Positions 28,179 through 38,350 are shown, numbered from the stretch's first letter. The stretch: 64,000 bases of DNA from Lepidonotus clava (GCA_936440205.1 OW387149.1:31092966-31156965), one strand, 5' to 3'. Translations and numbers: made by a program. Notes: a model not told the origin generated them from the sequence alone.

Positions 28179-28283
28179 TTCGTTGCAACTCACTTTCGCT
28201 AGACTAATTATCTTATAGTTTCCAACCAATTAAATAACTATTGGAATCTCTCAAGATAATATAACAAGCGAAAGGTTAACGAA
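28179..28283. other. Nested long hairpin in the inter-element spacer
   Basis: Four successive arm pairs nest correctly: TTCGTT/AACGAA, CTTTCGCT/AGCGAAAG, ATTATCTT/AAGATAAT and TTCCAA/TTGGAA. Confidence 0.6.
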
Positions 28284-28392
28284 ATTAAACTGAATTATTA
28301 TAGACAGCAGTACATTTCCTTGAATAGAATTGTAGACAGCAGTACACTTCCTTGAATAGATGTGCATCTCTCACAAAAAAAGTATACTAGGT

Positions 28393-28515
28393 CTGTTGGG
28401 TAATTGTTCTCATCAAATTACCCAACAGGCTTAGCTCATCAGTTGCAAGATATACAGTAGATGCTCGTTACTACTATTACAACAATCTTGCTAGTATCCT
28501 TGTATAGTAGTAACG
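28393..28515. other. Two perfect hairpins in tandem
   Basis: CTGTTGGGTAATT/AATTACCCAACAG (13 bp, 10-base loop, 28393-28428) and CGTTACTACTAT/ATAGTAGTAACG (12 bp, 28466-28515). Confidence 0.75.
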
Positions 28516-28569
28516 AACAAGATCCTTGTAATAGTAGATGTAACAGTAAGATCCTTTGTTATAAGTTCA

Positions 28570-29010
28570 CAAGTCAGTCTTAATATCTCACGGAGCATTG
28601 AAGGAGTATTATCACGGAGCATTGAAAGAGTATTAAAGTTCACAAATCACGGAGCATTGAAGGAGTATTAAAGTTCACAAGTCAGTCTTAATATCTCACG
28701 GAGCCTTGAAGGAGTCTTTAATATCTCACGGAGCCTTGAAGGAGTATTAAGATAGAAGAACATTCAACTAAACTACGTTGACAACAATGTTCACAATGTA
28801 GTTTAATATGAACATTCTTCTAACTGAAAAAACATTCTTTCAAAGAACAAGTTATTAGTGTAGAAATAGTTCTCAAATAGTCCTATGAGAATGCATCCTT
28901 CGCATTAGTCCTATGGAGGCATTCTTCACGATACCACAACACTTCGCGTTGGTCCTATGAGTGCATTCTTCACGATACCATAACAAACTGCATTCTTCAC
29001 GATACCATAA
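28570..29010. repeat. Tandem repeats and imperfect hairpin
   Basis: Several units of TCACGGAGCMTTGAAGGAGT (28590-28750), then an imperfect hairpin built on AGAAGAACATTC and GAACATTCTTCT (28754-28821), then three units of CATTCTTCACGATACCATAA. No gene is evident in the rest of 29010-30203. Confidence 0.7.
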
Positions 29011-30203
29011 CAAACCTACAACTCAAAACCTGAAATACAATATTCAAATATTCAATTAAAAAATGAATTTCAAAACTATTCGTTCAGATAGTATAAAGAA
29101 TCGATTCTGAACAGTAAAATACAATATATAAACTCTTAACTTACAAATAAAGAATACCCTTTATAGAATTAAATACACTAATAATGCGCGTTATAATTCT
29201 ATAAAGAATGCGCTTTGAATTTAAGAATACACTTTATGGAACTAAACAAGTAAAGAAATAAATAAAAGAATACTTACATTTTTATAAAGCAATCTTGCAT
29301 CGGATGAACGAAATACGAGGTATCACCTAGTGTATAAATAATAGCATTATTTACATTACATTATACATTCCATTATATTTACAATCATCAACCATGTACA
29401 TGTGAAAACAATGTACAAAGCTACGCGTAACTTTCACAACATGAGCAGTATATACATGAAACCCGCACAACATGAACAGTATATACATGAAACCCGCACA
29501 GAACGAATGTACTAACACAATATTTGTATTATCAACAAACATCAATTGGCATAGTTGAAATAACATATGAACTGTTAGCTTTGTAGAAAGCAACATAAAA
29601 TTGTATGATTGCATCTTTAATAAGATGCTACAAACATTCTTACATTGCCCACAGTAAATTAGCAGAACTTTAACCAAGTCAACTTTAATTTGTGGAAATA
29701 GCAACTCTTATTACAGTAGATGGAACGTACACCTGAACTTTAACTATAGAAAAGAATAATATACAATTCTTCTATGGAGAAAAAGTATAGAATTCCTCTA
29801 CAGTCGGCTCACTGATAATGTGTAGTTCTCTACAATACTGTAAAAGAAACTTGTAACTAATTCCACAGTTGTTGGTCAGCTCATGCTAAATCGCACTGCG
29901 CTACTTTTGCTTCCAAACTCATTTGCTTTCCAAACTCTTGCTCAACTGAAATGTTAGTCAACAACACTAAACATTGTGTAGTACATTTACAATTATAAAT
30001 AAGAAAGAATATGCATCTCATTTACAAATAACTTAAATATCGAATGAAATTTACATCTTAAAAAAGAACGAAATGATTTAATCGTTCATCCAAACTCAAA
30101 ATGTATTCAAATGTTTCAACTGCTCGATGAAAGTATTCACATTACGTGATAACGTTACTGTAACTGTACGTAAACTAAAATATTCAAATGTTCAACTGCT
30201 CGA

Positions 30204-30236
30204 TTTAACATTACGAACAGTTGAAGTAATGTTAAA
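30204..30236. terminator. Perfect hairpin just past the last gene of element 2
   Basis: TTTAACATTAC/GTAATGTTAAA, 11 bp with an 11-base loop, ten bases beyond the stop of the minus-strand virion block. It is placed as an RNA 3'-end structure; that function is inferred. Confidence 0.4.
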
Positions 30237-30245
30237 CTAAACTGC

Positions 30246-30602
30246 TTAAAGTAAAGAACGTTCAGTAGACCAGTTTGCAGAATTCAACAAAGAAAACTTC
30301 GTTGAATTTAACAAATTTGTTAAATTCAACGAAGAAGGTTCCACCGAATGAACTGCTCGACTAACTGGAGAGACGCTCTGAATTTCTACGTTTCTACAAA
30401 TTAAATACATACTTTTGACTTTGTTATTTCTAGTTTGTATAGAATTAGTTGAACAATAAAAGTAATTCTCTGAATTCGAAGACTTTCTTAATTCCAATCC
30501 AATAACAACTACAGTTAATAATAAAGTTACACAAACTCCTCCAATACTAATTTTATTAGGGTTTGGATACGATTTCAAAACGTTACTTTTTATCATATCC
30601 AT
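30246..30602 (-). CDS. Small single-pass membrane protein, element 2
   Basis: 118 residues. Homologue of the element 1 protein: KISIGGVCVTLLLTVVVIGLEL against KLSIGGLCVSAALSLIVIVLEI. Membrane helix at about residues 18-37, then a tail with NLT, NST and NWS glycosylation sites. Shorter because it lacks the QLMQPVI-type repeats. A 38-bp perfect palindrome lies inside the coding region and codes part of the Leu/Asn/Ser-rich tail. Confidence 0.65.
   Translation of the reverse strand: MDMIKSNVLKSYPNPNKISIGGVCVTLLLTVVVIGLELRKSSNSENYFYCSTNSIQTRNNKVKSMYLICRNVEIQSVSPVSRAVHSVEPSSLNLTNLLNSTKFSLLNSANWSTERSLL
30297..30334. repeat. 38-bp perfect palindrome
   Basis: Each half is CTTCGTTGAATTTAACAAA or its complement, with no spacer. 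Lies in the coding part of the small membrane protein gene. Confidence 0.9.
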
Positions 30603-30784
30603 ACTTCAAACTTGAAATAACTGATATAAAGTATCAAATCCAGCAAATTTCTAGTGACCTAATGAATATAATCACACGATAATTAATCGTTTTGCTGTCT
30701 TGATACAAACCTTTGGTGTCTAGGCTACATAGAATAAAAAACAAACCTTTGGTGTCTACATGGTGTCTGGTTTGCTTAAAGAAA

Positions 30785-31393
30785 TTAATGTAACCTTTTA
30801 GTGTCTGCATGATCATTTTGGTGTCTATAAAGTTTGGTGTTGTAATACGCAACACAATTCTGACAATTCTGAATACACCTTGCAGTGGATTTAACATCTG
30901 CAAAACATTTATGCTTTTTCATATTTTTTATTCTCTTTTTCATTTTCTTTATAAATGCGCTTACAATTAAGTCATTTCTTCGAGTATCATTTGAAAAATT
31001 CCTTAAAATACTCTTCATGTCTTGACCTAAACATCTATTATATATGAAATATATAACATAATGCCCGCAATATGCTGAAAATAAATTTTGAATAGTTTTC
31101 TGAGAATACCTGAAATTCTTTTTAGAAGTTGACGATTTTAAAAAGTTATGAAAATATCTTTTCATAGGAGGAAATCCAAAAGAATCGAAATATTCAGGTA
31201 ATGAATGTTTAGATTTAAAATAAAATGACACCCAATGTTCACCTGGTTTTGTAGTTTCATGAGTGTTAACTACAAAACTTGATGGATAACAAGAAACAAA
31301 TTTTGGAAGATTATTTGCAGAATAAACCCCATGAAATGTAGGAGAAGTTACTTTTGAATATTTTAAAAGATTTTCAATTTCATCACCAAACAT
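30785..31393 (-). CDS. Adenain-like cysteine protease, element 2
   Basis: Catalytic residues are seen in GEHWVSFYF (His), EYFDSFG (Asp) and AYCGHYVIYF (Cys), with a Gln seven residues before the Cys. Start taken at MFGDEIENLL, which also avoids overlap with the capsid gene; an upstream Met adds eight codons. The C-terminal 40 residues are unlike element 1 and run into a stretch with repeated TTTGGTGTCT. Confidence 0.88.
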   Translation of the reverse strand: MFGDEIENLLKYSKVTSPTFHGVYSANNLPKFVSCYPSSFVVNTHETTKPGEHWVSFYFKSKHSLPEYFDSFGFPPMKRYFHNFLKSSTSKKNFRYSQKTIQNLFSAYCGHYVIYFIYNRCLGQDMKSILRNFSNDTRRNDLIVSAFIKKMKKRIKNMKKHKCFADVKSTARCIQNCQNCVAYYNTKLYRHQNDHADTKRLH

Positions 31394-31400
31394 TTTGATT

Positions 31401-32747
31401 TCAATCTCTAGCATCAATATCTACTTGGTTCGTCTCACCAAGACTTAACATAGAATTATATTCACTGAAAAATATCATAACAATTCCGTGTGCTTTAGGA
31501 GTCTTTAAATTCGCAACAACATTTAATGTACCACTTTCAAAAAGCTCGAAAGTTCCAGAACTAGGTAAGGCTTTACTTAAATTAAAAACAAAGAAACAAC
31601 TTCCTTTCTTAAACTCTGAAGGTGTAATACAAGGAGCATTGTTGTTGAATAATCTTCCTGTTCCAAATATCATAGCCGAATATGCTTGAAAAAAAGTATC
31701 ATCAGAAAAATCCACCTTCATTTCATAAAACGGTGAAGTTTCATCACCATCTCTTTGAATTTTTATTTCCGTGACATCAAAATTTTGAAAATAAAAAGGA
31801 TTATGTTTATAATTACCGTCAAAAGCCCTAGCATCAACCAAGCCTACAATGATTCGCTGTGGAATTTCATCATTAGAAATCATACGATTTTCTTGTAAAA
31901 TACTTTTATTTGGACCTTGGGTTGAATAAGTTACTTCTACTCGACGATAAGGATATTTTAAATGTTTACCTTCATATCGCGCCCTATCTAATTCAATTAA
32001 AAATGAATCGCTTAATGACATACGTTTTGAATAAAAAACTGCATCCTCTATTTCAATTTTATAATTTGTAGCACCATCCTTTGCCATCAAAGCAAACTCA
32101 GGTGAATTTCGAATAAATCGTATTCTCATATCTACATCTCCCGGAAATAACCTATTCTGATTAAACAAATCATTGTGAACTTTAGCTATCAATTGGAAAG
32201 TTTTTCCATATTGAGTTTTCTGAAATCGTTTATATGCCCCTTCATTATGATCATCATCAAGATTGGTAATTTCATTAAAATCTTTAGTATCTTTAATGAA
32301 TCCGCAAACATCTCCCCAACTTTCAACATAAGCAGGATTATAATTTAATACAAATTCAATAAAAGCCTTATATGGATATAAACTATTGGATCCTGAAATC
32401 AATTTACTTCCAATATAAAGTTCTACATCTTTAAACATAGCAGCACATAAATAATTTACAGGAAGTACTTTAGAAGCTGCGGGGATAGCATCAGCAGGTG
32501 CTGTAGGTGCTGCAGGTGCACTTCCATCCTTTTTCAAAATTTTGAGTTTTAGTTCAACAAAACTATGATACAAATCTATAAAATCTTTCTTGTTAGCTTT
32601 CAATAGATATTCAATTGGACCTTCTTGCGAAAGATTATTCAAAGGCCAAACTTTAGAAAAGAAACTCTGTTCACCTACTGCGTCAGTAAAAGGAACAGAA
32701 AATAAATCCACAGTATCAGGAACACATAAACATTTAGAATGTGACAT
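31401..32747 (-). CDS. Major capsid protein (double jelly roll), element 2
   Basis: 448 residues, collinear with the element 1 copy: GPIEYLLKANKKDFIDLYHS, NSLYPYKAFIEF, FPGDVDMRIRFIRN, QENRMISNDEIPQRI and KHNPFYFQNF. The Ala/Pro-rich loop after residue 80 (APAAPTAPADAIPAA) differs between elements, as expected of a surface loop. Looks whole. Confidence 0.88.
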   Translation of the reverse strand: MSHSKCLCVPDTVDLFSVPFTDAVGEQSFFSKVWPLNNLSQEGPIEYLLKANKKDFIDLYHSFVELKLKILKKDGSAPAAPTAPADAIPAASKVLPVNYLCAAMFKDVELYIGSKLISGSNSLYPYKAFIEFVLNYNPAYVESWGDVCGFIKDTKDFNEITNLDDDHNEGAYKRFQKTQYGKTFQLIAKVHNDLFNQNRLFPGDVDMRIRFIRNSPEFALMAKDGATNYKIEIEDAVFYSKRMSLSDSFLIELDRARYEGKHLKYPYRRVEVTYSTQGPNKSILQENRMISNDEIPQRIIVGLVDARAFDGNYKHNPFYFQNFDVTEIKIQRDGDETSPFYEMKVDFSDDTFFQAYSAMIFGTGRLFNNNAPCITPSEFKKGSCFFVFNLSKALPSSGTFELFESGTLNVVANLKTPKAHGIVMIFFSEYNSMLSLGETNQVDIDARD

Positions 32748-32846
32748 TTTGAAACTTTAAACTTCATTCAACAAACAAGACTGCTAGTCAAGATATATAA
32801 TCTTGACTAGCAATCAAAATCGATATCAATCTTAAAGATATTAATA

Positions 32847-33335
32847 TCAAACTACATCTAAAATATCTCCAACTTTCTTTAATATCTTGCTAGTCTTTAT
32901 TTTCTTACTAGTCTTCCTTTTTTTCCTAGTCGGGCTTGAAATAGAAGAAACTATTGTATCACCAGAATCTGAATTAGATTTACGTTTCCTCTTTTCAGAT
33001 TTAAAATAATCTAAAGCATCAGAACCAACTCCTTGTAACTGCGACTTTGCTTCATCTTTTAAAGCGTCTTTAATATTTTTCTTTTCAAAAAATACCTTTT
33101 TCACGACATTTAACCCACCCGTCATCAACCTTTTTTTAGCCTGTTTCTTTGCAAAATTGAATAACGGTTTTATCATAGGTTTTAAAAAACCCGAAATAAC
33201 ATTACCTATTCCATACCCTTTTTGATATTGTGTGCCTATAAACGGAGGAATATCTAACGTTCCACCATATTGTGATGAATTTCTAAAATGATTGCGATAA
33301 AATTCTGCAGACATTTCGTTATTACAACTAGTCAA
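32847..33335 (-). CDS. pX/pVI-like minor virion protein, element 2
   Basis: 162 residues: IPPFIGTQYQKGYGIGNVIS near the start, then MTGGLNVVKKVFFEKKNIKD, then a basic tail with RKRKSNSDSG and RKKRKTSKKI. Same place and layout as in element 1. Confidence 0.7.
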   Translation of the reverse strand: MTSCNNEMSAEFYRNHFRNSSQYGGTLDIPPFIGTQYQKGYGIGNVISGFLKPMIKPLFNFAKKQAKKRLMTGGLNVVKKVFFEKKNIKDALKDEAKSQLQGVGSDALDYFKSEKRKRKSNSDSGDTIVSSISSPTRKKRKTSKKIKTSKILKKVGDILDVV

Positions 33336-33416
33336 TACAAAATACCAGCGAAGATTTATTTCAAAATAAAACTCTTAACTCAATAACTCAATCTCAGCAA
33401 CATTTATAAATATGAT

Positions 33417-34472
33417 TTAATATTTAGATTCCCATCTTGCAGGTAATTTAATTTTCCTGCCATATGAACTAGTTCTTTCTGAAGTTTTAGCAGGAACTCT
33501 CTCCTTTTTCTCCTTTTTCTCCTTTTTCTCCCTTTTCTGCTTTCCTCTTTTCTCACTCATTTTTTCCACACTATCTGAAGTTACACTAGGTTTAGGTAAA
33601 CCTGGATACGGTGGAACTACAGTAGGCAAAATTACAGGAGAACCTTTGTGTTTAAATTCACGAGACATTACATCAGAACCTTTGTGCTGAAATTCAGGAG
33701 AAATTGATGGTGGACCTACATGATGAAATTCAGGAATAGAATGTGGAGTAAAATCAATAAACTTCATAGGTTCTTTTTTTCCAACATCACCTACCTTTAC
33801 CTTCATTTCTGGTGTATAGAAAGTTTCAACTTCATCTCTATTAGCTTTCCTTAATGGAGAATGTGAAAATTCAGGTACATCTTTTTTCAATGGAGAGTAT
33901 AAAGCTTCAGCTACATCCTTTTTTTCAGATTCCTCTAAAGGAAAATTTCTAATATCAACTTTTTCATGCTCTACTCTTTTAGATTTAGGTTTATATTTTA
34001 TCCAAACTAAAGGAACATTTATTTCTTGAAAATAATCATACAATTCTTCTACTCCTTCTGGTTCCTGATTAAAACTTATCGTCTTTGAAAAAAACTTTAT
34101 AATATCTATTATATTAGACCCTTTTATAATCCTATTTTTAATAGAAACCAAACCATTTTTATTCCAAGTTACCGAATTTTCTTGAAGTTTTCTTAAAATA
34201 CTTTCAATGTTAGGTCTCTGTCTAACGTTAATCTTTCTAACAATATCATTGATCATTAAAGTATCACTTCCTAAATATTGTTCTGTAGGATGATACGTCG
34301 AATAAATCTCATCATAAGGTTTCATACCAAACATTTTTTCCTGCAACAGCTGGTCTTGTCTCTTCAATGCATAATTCACATTTTCATTTCTGTTCTCTTT
34401 ATCAAGCTTTTCGAAATTACAACTTTTAAACATTTTGTATGGTATAATAATACTTTCCTGAAAATTTGACAT
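33417..34472 (-). CDS. Polinton-conserved virion protein, 351 residues, element 2
   Basis: Domain core: ILRKLQENSVTWNKNGLV, then KGSNIIDIIKFF, then YFQEINVPLVWIKY. The middle has four degenerate copies of a phrase like PEFHHVG, PEFQHKG and REFKHKG, absent from element 1. Ends SERTSSYGRKIKLPARWES, matching the element 1 end. Confidence 0.6.
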   Translation of the reverse strand: MSNFQESIIIPYKMFKSCNFEKLDKENRNENVNYALKRQDQLLQEKMFGMKPYDEIYSTYHPTEQYLGSDTLMINDIVRKINVRQRPNIESILRKLQENSVTWNKNGLVSIKNRIIKGSNIIDIIKFFSKTISFNQEPEGVEELYDYFQEINVPLVWIKYKPKSKRVEHEKVDIRNFPLEESEKKDVAEALYSPLKKDVPEFSHSPLRKANRDEVETFYTPEMKVKVGDVGKKEPMKFIDFTPHSIPEFHHVGPPSISPEFQHKGSDVMSREFKHKGSPVILPTVVPPYPGLPKPSVTSDSVEKMSEKRGKQKREKKEKKEKKERVPAKTSERTSSYGRKIKLPARWESKY

Positions 34473-34481
34473 TCTACAATT

Positions 34482-34865
34482 TCACTTTATATTCTTTAAT
34501 AATTTTAAAGCAGCAAGTGAATTTTTTATAATGATAGGTAACGAATTTTTACCTAACTGTTTCATAGATGCGCGTTTAATCTTATTTGAAACTGATTTCT
34601 TCGGAAGTAATCTTAAACGAATTTTATCTTTCTGTAAATAATTCATTTCTTTTGGAGATATTTCAACATTACCTTTCAAAATGTTATACACACAATCACA
34701 AATTGATTTCAATTCATTACTATCTCCTAAATCGATAAGTTTATTCCTTTTTTGACCTTTACTATATGATAATAATTTCAAATAATGTTTACAAGCATAA
34801 GTTTTTAAAACATCTTTCTTCATCTTTTTTTTATCGAAATCTTTACTACAACATTTACCTTTCAT
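34482..34865 (-). CDS. Small basic-hydrophobic virion protein, paralogue b, element 2
   Basis: 127 residues. Core SICDCVYNILKGNVEISPKE and a hydrophobic end (LPIIIKNSLAALKLLK). Pairs with the next gene as a tandem duplicate; this copy lacks the GGFLP-type turn and is the more diverged. Confidence 0.55.
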   Translation of the reverse strand: MKGKCCSKDFDKKKMKKDVLKTYACKHYLKLLSYSKGQKRNKLIDLGDSNELKSICDCVYNILKGNVEISPKEMNYLQKDKIRLRLLPKKSVSNKIKRASMKQLGKNSLPIIIKNSLAALKLLKNIK

Positions 34866-34867
34866 AA

Positions 34868-35230
34868 TTACCTTTTCCTAAATATAGAAGACAATAATCC
34901 TAATGCACCGCTAATAATAATAGGAAGAATTCCTTTACCTATTTGATTCAAACGTTCCTTCTTTTCTCGCAACCCCATTTTAGAATGTGCCAACAATCTT
35001 AAATGATTTCTTTCAGCTTGCAATCGTTTTATTTTAGCTCGACTTAATTTCACATGACCTTGCAAAATACTCTTTATACACTGACAAACTGCATCAATTT
35101 CTACTTTACTCCCTAAATCTATTACACCTTTTCTATCAGCTGAACCTTTCGCCTTCGCTAACATATTTAGAAACTTTTTAGAATAAAGAATCTTTCTTAA
35201 ATTTTTACTCAAATCATTACGTGTTGGCAT
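34868..35230 (-). CDS. Small basic-hydrophobic virion protein, paralogue a, element 2
   Basis: 120 residues. Core AVCQCIKSILQGHVKLSRAK, then LRLLAHSKMGLREKKERL, then GKGILPIIISGALGLLSS. Closest to the family consensus. Its stop lies two bases from the start of paralogue b. Confidence 0.6.
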   Translation of the reverse strand: MPTRNDLSKNLRKILYSKKFLNMLAKAKGSADRKGVIDLGSKVEIDAVCQCIKSILQGHVKLSRAKIKRLQAERNHLRLLAHSKMGLREKKERLNQIGKGILPIIISGALGLLSSIFRKR

Positions 35231-35295
35231 TATGAATAGCTACTGCATACAGAATTACCATCAAAGTACTATAACAATTGTACGAAATCATTATC

Positions 35296-35964
35296 TTAAG
35301 AACATTTCTTTCGTACTATAAACACATGTTGAACTTCTCCAAAAATATTTGACCGAAACATAGCATCTTTCGGAGTCTCCTGATGACCGTCTATCAATAA
35401 ATAACCATGCGGTCTTTGTACAGCATGATTATATATTTCAATAAAACATTTACTGTCCCTTGGCATCAACTTTCTACCAATAAAATAAGCAGTCGTCTGA
35501 TCAAGCGGAGAATTAAATAAAACTAAATAAGTTGCATTCTTTACAAAAGTCTTTCTTTCTTTACCATCCTGAAACAAATTTTGAGTAATAAAAATGATAC
35601 TTACATTTTCATGATGAGAACGTTTAGTAAAAAATTCAGATAAAAGTTTACTATTTCCACATTCTGACATTAAATCATCAAAAACTAGTAATCCAAATTG
35701 ATTTGAATTGACAAATTCATCTAAAGAATCAGGTAAACCTTCATGAAACGTAACTTTCCCCTCTAACACGTCTTTATCATTTGGAATAGTCTGACCATAA
35801 AACCAAACAATATAATCAAAACGTCTACTTATAAAATAATCATCATCACCATTCTTAATTAACTTTAATACAAAAGTAGTTTTCCCCGAATTACTTGGAC
35901 CTGCAACTATCATTGAAAAAGGAACTTTCAACCTTGCATCAAACACATTTACTGTTGATCCCAT
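35296..35964 (-). CDS. Genome-packaging ATPase (FtsK/HerA, A32-like), element 2
   Basis: Walker A GPSNSGKT and Walker B LLVFDD, with ECGNSKLLSEFFTKRSHH and VSIIFITQNLF. Start set at MGSTVNVFDARLKVPF because element 1 begins at this point; the frame stays open for 29 further codons from an upstream Met at 36051 (MNTFEIGDIVLIDC), which could be a real extension. Confidence 0.9.
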   Translation of the reverse strand: MGSTVNVFDARLKVPFSMIVAGPSNSGKTTFVLKLIKNGDDDYFISRRFDYIVWFYGQTIPNDKDVLEGKVTFHEGLPDSLDEFVNSNQFGLLVFDDLMSECGNSKLLSEFFTKRSHHENVSIIFITQNLFQDGKERKTFVKNATYLVLFNSPLDQTTAYFIGRKLMPRDSKCFIEIYNHAVQRPHGYLLIDGHQETPKDAMFRSNIFGEVQHVFIVRKKCS

Positions 35965-36066
35965 TATCTTAAAACCGTTCAAGTAAATTACACAAGTTTT
36001 AGGATAGATACAATCTATTAATACAATATCACCTATCTCAAAAGTATTCATATATACTTAAAACAC

Positions 36067-37017
36067 TCAAGGTTGTATTTTTATTACTTCATATCTATAA
36101 AAACTACCTTTCAAAATTTCATTTGAACTGTCTGAAAGAATGTAAGTAACTGGCTTTGTGTTCAAAACAAATACTATCTGAAATATTTCTCTACTCCAAT
36201 TCACTGAAAATCCACGTTCAAAAGTTTTTCTATAATGTCTTATTCTAACTTTATCACCTACCTTTAAAGATGCAACATTCTTAATATTTGTATAAAGAAA
36301 ATCTTTATACTGTTTCATCCACAACTTATCTTCGTTTTTCTTATCAACTTCAGAAGGTGGTAAACCTAAAGATCTATGCTTCGAGTTGTTATAAGATAAA
36401 ATAACTTGTGGAAGTATAGGAACATAACTTTTTGAATTTATTGCAGTTAAATATTTAAACAATTTATTCTTAAAAGTTCTAATAAAACGCTCTACAATAG
36501 CACACTTAGTATCCTGATATGTAGAAAAATAATGAATATTATTCTTTTTTAAAAATTCTCGAAAAACTCCTTTAAATTCATTTCCTTCATCTGTCTGCAC
36601 ATTTCGCGGTTTCACACCTGCTCTATCAAGAATTCTTTTAAAAGCTTGTAAAGTTTCCTTTGCATATTTTGTTTTCATCGGCTCTACATAAGCATATCTT
36701 GAAAAACAATCAATTGCTGCAAGAATATTTGTAAAACCATTATTGAATTTTTTCAAATTTGGTAAAACGATCAAATCCAGTTGCCACTGATCATTAATTC
36801 CTCGAACAATAATCTTTCTTCGAGGAAACTTTCTTCTTCCAGCCTTATGAGATGTATAAGTTTTAGTATTACTTAGAAATGAATCTACATCTTCTAAAGT
36901 AATATTTGGGTCAATTTTTCTTGCAGCTAAATATAATTTTCGTTTTGAACTGTAAGATGCTGGATGTTGCAAATTAAAATAGATTGAAGTTAGTAATTTC
37001 CTTTTCATAACAGACAT
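36067..37017 (-). CDS. Retroviral-type integrase, element 2
   Basis: 316 residues. Acidic triad Asp81 (WQLDL), Asp143 (VQTDEGNEF) and Glu176 (IVERFIRTFK); C-terminal LKVGDKVRIRHYRKTFERG module. Same size and layout as element 1. Confidence 0.93.
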   Translation of the reverse strand: MSVMKRKLLTSIYFNLQHPASYSSKRKLYLAARKIDPNITLEDVDSFLSNTKTYTSHKAGRRKFPRRKIIVRGINDQWQLDLIVLPNLKKFNNGFTNILAAIDCFSRYAYVEPMKTKYAKETLQAFKRILDRAGVKPRNVQTDEGNEFKGVFREFLKKNNIHYFSTYQDTKCAIVERFIRTFKNKLFKYLTAINSKSYVPILPQVILSYNNSKHRSLGLPPSEVDKKNEDKLWMKQYKDFLYTNIKNVASLKVGDKVRIRHYRKTFERGFSVNWSREIFQIVFVLNTKPVTYILSDSSNEILKGSFYRYEVIKIQP

Positions 37018-37615
37018 AACTGAAATACATCAAACAAGCTTTTCGAAACAAACATGCCAAGCATTTTCAATAAATGCAAGAAGCAACTTAAATTCATAAT
37101 TTTAAGTCGTTATATATACAATTTATACATGAATAACAAAACTATCGACTAGAATCGCATTCCACTCTACATGAACTGTATCACAATCTAAATTAATCAT
37201 GCAATCAAATCAAAATTCAATAATCATTCTTAACAATTTAGTTGGAACACAAAATGGATATCCTATAATGCGTTCACAAATGATACAATCACAAAAGAGT
37301 TTCCAATTTCTTCCAGTCTTTAGAAATAATTATTCTTCATATATACATAGTATTACGGACCTCCGAAATACCCTCGCGTCTCCGCAAGATTGCATATTAC
37401 TACAATTTATCAGAGTAAACTACAAATTTACCTGAATAAATTAATATGCAATATTATAAATAAATAAATAACTAATTAGGTGCATAAAGTCTTGATTACT
37501 TTGAACAAACATTTCAGTCTTGATTAATTTGAACAAACCTTCAATATACATTCAATCCAATATCCACCGGCATTCAAATTCTCCTTACTTTACACACACT
37601 TAACAAATTTCAACT
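37018..37615. other. Gene-free spacer upstream of integrase, element 2
   Basis: No conserved gene; a 78-codon plus-strand frame here has no counterpart in element 1. A GC-richer patch near 37360-37390 (GACCTCCG, CCTCGCGTCTCCGC) sits where element 1 has its hairpins. Confidence 0.5.
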
Positions 37616-38350
37616 TTATATAAAACAAAGTTTTAAAGGAATATTAATATTACCTGAATATTCCAAAGCATGTTCAGAATGTTTTCCAAGTTCTTCAAAC
37701 CTTAATTCCACTTTAGATTTTGTATTAATTTTAGACTCCAACTTCTTTCTAGATCTAGAAACGTTTCTTTTAGTATCCTTTACTTTACTGTCCTTTACTT
37801 TACTACCCTTTACTTTACTATCCTTCACTTTATCGTTCTTTTTCCTTCCTACGTGTACTTTATCCTTTTCATCAACTCCATCTCTATCCTTCAATTTCCT
37901 CTTTCCTTTTCCAGCAACCTTCTTTTCAGATTCAGGTGCATATATATTGATTTCTAAATCATCATCATCATCATCATCAGAAATTAAAAACTTTGGAATA
38001 TTCAACTTCTTATGCTTCTCATCTTTCGCATTATCTACTTCTGGTTGTAAAATCAATGTAGAATCTTTCTCGTCGTCGTCAGCATCAAAATCTACATTCC
38101 AACTTTCAATTTTTTTCTTCGTCATTTTTGAAAGTGAATTATCTTTCTTAGAAGACATACAATTGTTGCACTTATCATCATCCATAGTAAAAAATCGAGG
38201 AGAATCATAAGGTAATCCACAATTAAGGCACTCTCTAAACATTTCACCCTGACATTGCTCGCAGTAAGTTTTACCTTCAACTAATGATATAGGATTATAA
38301 CACTTGCTACAATTCTTCTTTTCTGGCTTGTTTAAAAAGTTGCCCGCCAT
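37616..38350 (-). CDS. Acidic/basic zinc-ribbon protein, element 2
   Basis: 244 residues. Ribbons CSKC, CEQC, CLNC (GLPYDSPRFFTMDDDKC) and CNNC, matching the 246-residue protein of element 1. The middle is acidic (SDDDDDDDLEI) and the end carries KVKDSKVKGSKVKDSKVKD repeats rich in lysine. Confidence 0.6.
   Translation of the reverse strand: MAGNFLNKPEKKNCSKCYNPISLVEGKTYCEQCQGEMFRECLNCGLPYDSPRFFTMDDDKCNNCMSSKKDNSLSKMTKKKIESWNVDFDADDDEKDSTLILQPEVDNAKDEKHKKLNIPKFLISDDDDDDDLEINIYAPESEKKVAGKGKRKLKDRDGVDEKDKVHVGRKKNDKVKDSKVKGSKVKDSKVKDTKRNVSRSRKKLESKINTKSKVELRFEELGKHSEHALEYSGNINIPLKLCFI

Noticed and set aside
29351-29704. 117-codon hydrophobic minus-strand frame
   Set aside because: Partly made of a local direct repeat (ACAGTATATACATGAAACCC), no homologue in element 1, no neighbouring gene structure.
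37199-37435. 78-codon plus-strand frame upstream of integrase
   Set aside because: No counterpart in element 1 and no recognisable motif.
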